Shown in pieces: positions 12,403 to 14,339 of a stretch of DNA of 14,339 bases. The notes beneath the pieces were generated by a model. The model searched no databases. It saw nothing but the letters and a program-made list of their open reading frames with translations, and was not told where the DNA came from. Source of the DNA: JADZGC01 sp964391595. Its GTDB lineage: Bacteria > Patescibacteriota > Saccharimonadia > CAILAD01 > GCA-016700035. The stretch spans positions 1-14,339 of the forward strand of contig CAYMMM010000021.1 of NCBI GenBank assembly GCA_964391595.1, read 5' to 3'. The translations under genes were made by a program, and so were the position numbers. Each line of letters begins with the position of its first letter. Within the stretch, counting starts at the first letter, position 1.

Positions 12403-12633
12403 ATGGACCAAGTACACGAAAAGTACGGTGGGCCAGGCCCCGTCTGCGTCCGCTGCCCGCTTTGCCAAGGCAGAACCTATCGGCAGGCTCGGCAGCTTGG
12501 ACAGTGGCGACACAAGCCCGGCTGCAAGCTTTCTGGTCTCGACCCGCGAGAACACGAGGTCACCGAAGAGGATCGGGAAGAAGCTCGACGAAAGTTTCGC
12601 TCCAGAGACGAAGGTGGTACGTCACATGGCTAG
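12403..12633 (+). CDS. Small Cys-rich, probably zinc-binding protein, 76 aa
   Basis: Starts one base after the preceding stop, with no clear Shine-Dalgarno site, so re-initiation is likely. The N-terminal half contains CVRCPLC (residues 15-21) and HKPGC (37-41), giving four Cys and a His that could hold one zinc. The C-terminal half is highly charged and probably helical (EEDREEARRKFRSRDEGG). It overlaps the next gene by eight bases. No family recognised; a zinc-ribbon or HNH-like remnant is possible. Confidence 0.6.
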   Translation: MDQVHEKYGGPGPVCVRCPLCQGRTYRQARQLGQWRHKPGCKLSGLDPREHEVTEEDREEARRKFRSRDEGGTSHG

Positions 12634-12877
12634 CCCCCTCCACTACTGGCGCAAGATCATCCCGATCGTGTTCGTTGGGATCGTGGGAGCCGGACTCGCT
12701 TGGTTGAGCTGGAAGTTCGTACCGATCATCTGGTATTCCTTCCTCGATGCTGAGCTCGAGCTTACCGGAGCCCTGCTTACTGTCCTGGTAGTCGCGGTAT
12801 GGATTTTCGTCAGCTGCTGCAGGGTTGCGCGCAAAACCTGGCGCAACCAAAAACGAACCAGTGATCCGTATTGGTGA
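12626..12877 (+). CDS. Small two-span membrane protein, 83 aa
   Basis: The ATG at 12626 lies inside the end of the previous gene, with AAGGTGG (12611-12617) upstream. Two hydrophobic helices are clear (about residues 11-37 and 45-65), joined by a short acidic loop (LDAELELTG). The C-terminus is basic (RVARKTWRNQKR), so by the positive-inside rule both ends should be cytoplasmic. It is last in the operon, before a strong terminator. No family recognised. Confidence 0.7.
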   Translation: MASPLHYWRKIIPIVFVGIVGAGLAWLSWKFVPIIWYSFLDAELELTGALLTVLVVAVWIFVSCCRVARKTWRNQKRTSDPYW

Positions 12878-12893
12878 TGAGCAAGGCGCCTTA

Positions 12894-12930
12894 GCACCGT
12901 ATCTACACATAGGTACGGTGCTTTTCTTTT
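12894..12930 (+). terminator. Intrinsic terminator of the operon 11824-12877
   Basis: GCACCGTA (12894-12901) pairs with TACGGTGC (12914-12921), followed by TTTTCTTTT. The 8-bp stem is perfect. The tsaD -10 box follows 15 nt later. Confidence 0.88.
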
Positions 12931-12944
12931 ATCTGATGAAGAAC

Positions 12945-12950
12945 TACAAT
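12945..12950 (+). promoter_or_regulatory. -10 box of tsaD, leaderless layout
   Basis: TACAAT ends eight nucleotides before the ATG at 12959. There is no good -35, and the region upstream is the T-tract of the preceding terminator. No Shine-Dalgarno site precedes tsaD. Confidence 0.55.
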
Positions 12951-12958
12951 ATCCAGAT

Positions 12959-14020
12959 ATGAAATCCGGCGCCACTACAGAAATCCGAACTATCCTCGCG
13001 ATCGAGTCAAGCTGTGACGAAACGGCGTGTGCCATCGTGCGCAATGGTCGTGAGGTGCTCGCCAATGTCGTCGCGAGCCAAGCCGATCTGCACGCACAAT
13101 TCGGTGGAGTCGTACCAGAAGTCGCTGCTCGGAGTCACATCGAAGTCGTCATTCCAGTGATCGAAGAAGCCCTCGAAACCGCACATCTCAGCTGGGATAA
13201 TATTGATGCGATCGCCGTCACCCGTGGACCGGGACTTATCGGCTCACTCTTGATCGGCGTTTTGACTGCTGAAGTGCTCGCCATCGAGAAGCAGAAACCG
13301 CTCATTGGCGTGAACCACATCCTAGCCCACGCCTTCGCGAGCTTCCTAACTCAGAATGAGCAGCCGCAGTTCCCTCTTCTGGCACTCGTCGTATCTGGCG
13401 GCGACTCTCGACTCCTGCTTTTTCAAGAAGACCTTAGCTTCGAGACGCTCGGTGCTACTCGAGATGACGCCGCCGGTGAAGCATTTGATAAAGTCGCGAA
13501 GCTGCTCGGCCTCCCCTACCCTGGCGGACCAAATATCTCTAAAGCAGCAATGGATGGCGACGATCAGAAATATCGGTTTCCGAAAGCCAACCTTGGCAAG
13601 GACTCGCTGGAATACTCATTCTCAGGCCTGAAGACAGCGGTGTTGCGACAAGTACAAGAGATTGTCGGGGATCAACCCGGTCTTTCAGACCTTCGTAAGA
13701 CGTACCAGCTGCCAGCACAAGCGGTTTCGGACATCGCTGCGAGCTTTGAGCGCACAGTGGTAGAAACGCTCGTTGAGAAGCTTGTACGCGCGTCTGAGCG
13801 GCATTCACCAAACAGCATCGCTATCGGCGGCGGGGTGAGCGCCAATAAGCGCCTGCGCGAAACGGTACTTTCTGCCCTGCCTCAGGCGCGTATCATTCCG
13901 TTTGAATATTGCACTGACAATGCAGCGATGATCGGTGCCCTCGCCTACCAAATGGCGCAGCGTGGGCATGCTACAGACTTTCCTATACTCGAAGCCGACT
14001 CAAGCCTCGAAGTGTTGTAA
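12959..14020 (+). CDS. tsaD: tRNA N6-adenosine threonylcarbamoyltransferase TsaD
   Basis: TsaD (YgjD/Kae1) transfers threonylcarbamoyl from its adenylate to A37 of tRNAs that read ANN codons, working with TsaB, TsaE and TsaC. Landmarks: IESSCDETACAIV near the N-terminus, GGVVPEVAARSH (49-60), RGPGLIGSL (89-97), metal ligands H120 and H124 (NHILAH), DAAGEAFDKVAKLLGLPYPGGP (170-191), GGGVSANKRLR (290-300) and D320 in CTDNAAMIG. The 353-residue length is normal. One oddity is SGGDS at 146-150, where bacterial TsaD normally reads SGGHT or SGGHS. It is transcribed from its own -10 box right after a terminator, apparently leaderless. The partner genes are not in the window. Confidence 0.96.
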   Translation: MKSGATTEIRTILAIESSCDETACAIVRNGREVLANVVASQADLHAQFGGVVPEVAARSHIEVVIPVIEEALETAHLSWDNIDAIAVTRGPGLIGSLLIGVLTAEVLAIEKQKPLIGVNHILAHAFASFLTQNEQPQFPLLALVVSGGDSRLLLFQEDLSFETLGATRDDAAGEAFDKVAKLLGLPYPGGPNISKAAMDGDDQKYRFPKANLGKDSLEYSFSGLKTAVLRQVQEIVGDQPGLSDLRKTYQLPAQAVSDIAASFERTVVETLVEKLVRASERHSPNSIAIGGGVSANKRLRETVLSALPQARIIPFEYCTDNAAMIGALAYQMAQRGHATDFPILEADSSLEVL

Positions 14021-14035
14021 GGCATCCTGAACGAG

Positions 14036-14339
14036 CTACCTCGGCGCGATAATAGACCGGTATCGATACTGCAAATAAACCGGTAGCCACATCACGAGTA
14101 ACAAAGCGAGAAGAGATAGTTCCACCGCAAAGAACTTCAGATCATACAAATGCACTCCAACCCATACGGACACCAGCATCCATAGCGCCAAAATGGTCGC
14201 GACGGAGATAATACCCAGCTCCACAAACCATGCCCAGCGAGAAATGGGAATACCGGCTTGGATTGCTCGAAACAATCGGATGTTAAACCAAGCGCAAAAC
14301 AATGCCAAAGCTATCGAGACACACAGTAATAGTTGCAGT
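14036..14339 (-). CDS. Membrane protein, C-terminal part, truncated by the window edge
   Basis: The reading frame is open to the right edge, with no stop between 14308 and 14339, so the real start lies outside the window. The visible part has three hydrophobic helices: one at the edge ending near FCAWFNIRLF, one in ELGIISVATILALWMLVSVWVGV and one in FFAVELSLLALLLVMWLPVYL. It ends with a basic tail (QYRYRSIIAPR). The sequence has the look of a multi-pass integral membrane protein, but I cannot name a family. It converges on tsaD, with 15 nt between the stops. Confidence 0.7.
   Translation of the reverse strand, partial: LQLLLCVSIALALFCAWFNIRLFRAIQAGIPISRWAWFVELGIISVATILALWMLVSVWVGVHLYDLKFFAVELSLLALLLVMWLPVYLQYRYRSIIAPR

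Overview
The window looks like a compact bacterial chromosome segment using the standard code: TGA serves as a stop, and ATG, GTG and TTG are used as starts. It has short intergenic spaces, three FemA/FemX-type peptidoglycan-bridge transferases, TsaD, and many small proteins I cannot place. This mix, together with promoter -10 boxes sitting directly against start codons, fits a Patescibacteria/CPR genome, perhaps Saccharibacteria. That taxonomic call is inference and weak. No tRNA, rRNA, CRISPR array, transposase or phage structural gene was recognised.

Layout. (1) 1-1518: three small hairpins at the left edge, then a minus-strand phosphomannomutase/phosphoglucomutase. (2) 1559-3066: a consensus sigma70-type promoter, about 1.47 kb with no credible protein gene but a very dense series of perfect stems, an apparent pseudoknot and a duplicated domain, then a strong intrinsic terminator. 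I read this as one large, structured, free-standing non-coding RNA. (3) 3099-8044: a minus-strand FemX-like gene, a plus-strand set (unknown helical protein, GNAT acetyltransferase, small membrane protein), then two more adjacent minus-strand FemX-like genes. (4) 8016-9195: a plus-strand operon of four small membrane proteins whose promoter carries a palindrome between -35 and -10. (5) 9205-11727: two minus-strand units, a DAHP-synthase-like gene and a pair made of a Cys-rich small protein and an AlkB-like dioxygenase. Each is preceded by a short leader peptide and a terminator of the ribosome-mediated attenuation type. (6) 11759-12930: a plus-strand operon of four small unknown proteins. (7) 12945-14339: tsaD and the 3' part of a minus-strand membrane protein.

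Three results stand out. The first is the large ncRNA candidate. The second is the pair of attenuators: the DAHP-synthase leader peptide contains the run Trp-Phe-Tyr-Phe-Tyr, and both leaders end in the same TERPGL-coding segment, which also supplies the antiterminator strand. The AlkB-like unit therefore appears to share an aromatic-amino-acid-linked control with DAHP synthase. The third is a repeated promoter layout in which the -10 hexamer ends 6-9 nt before the start codon of several genes, which implies leaderless mRNAs. Genes in the plus-strand small-protein operons instead mostly have Shine-Dalgarno sites.
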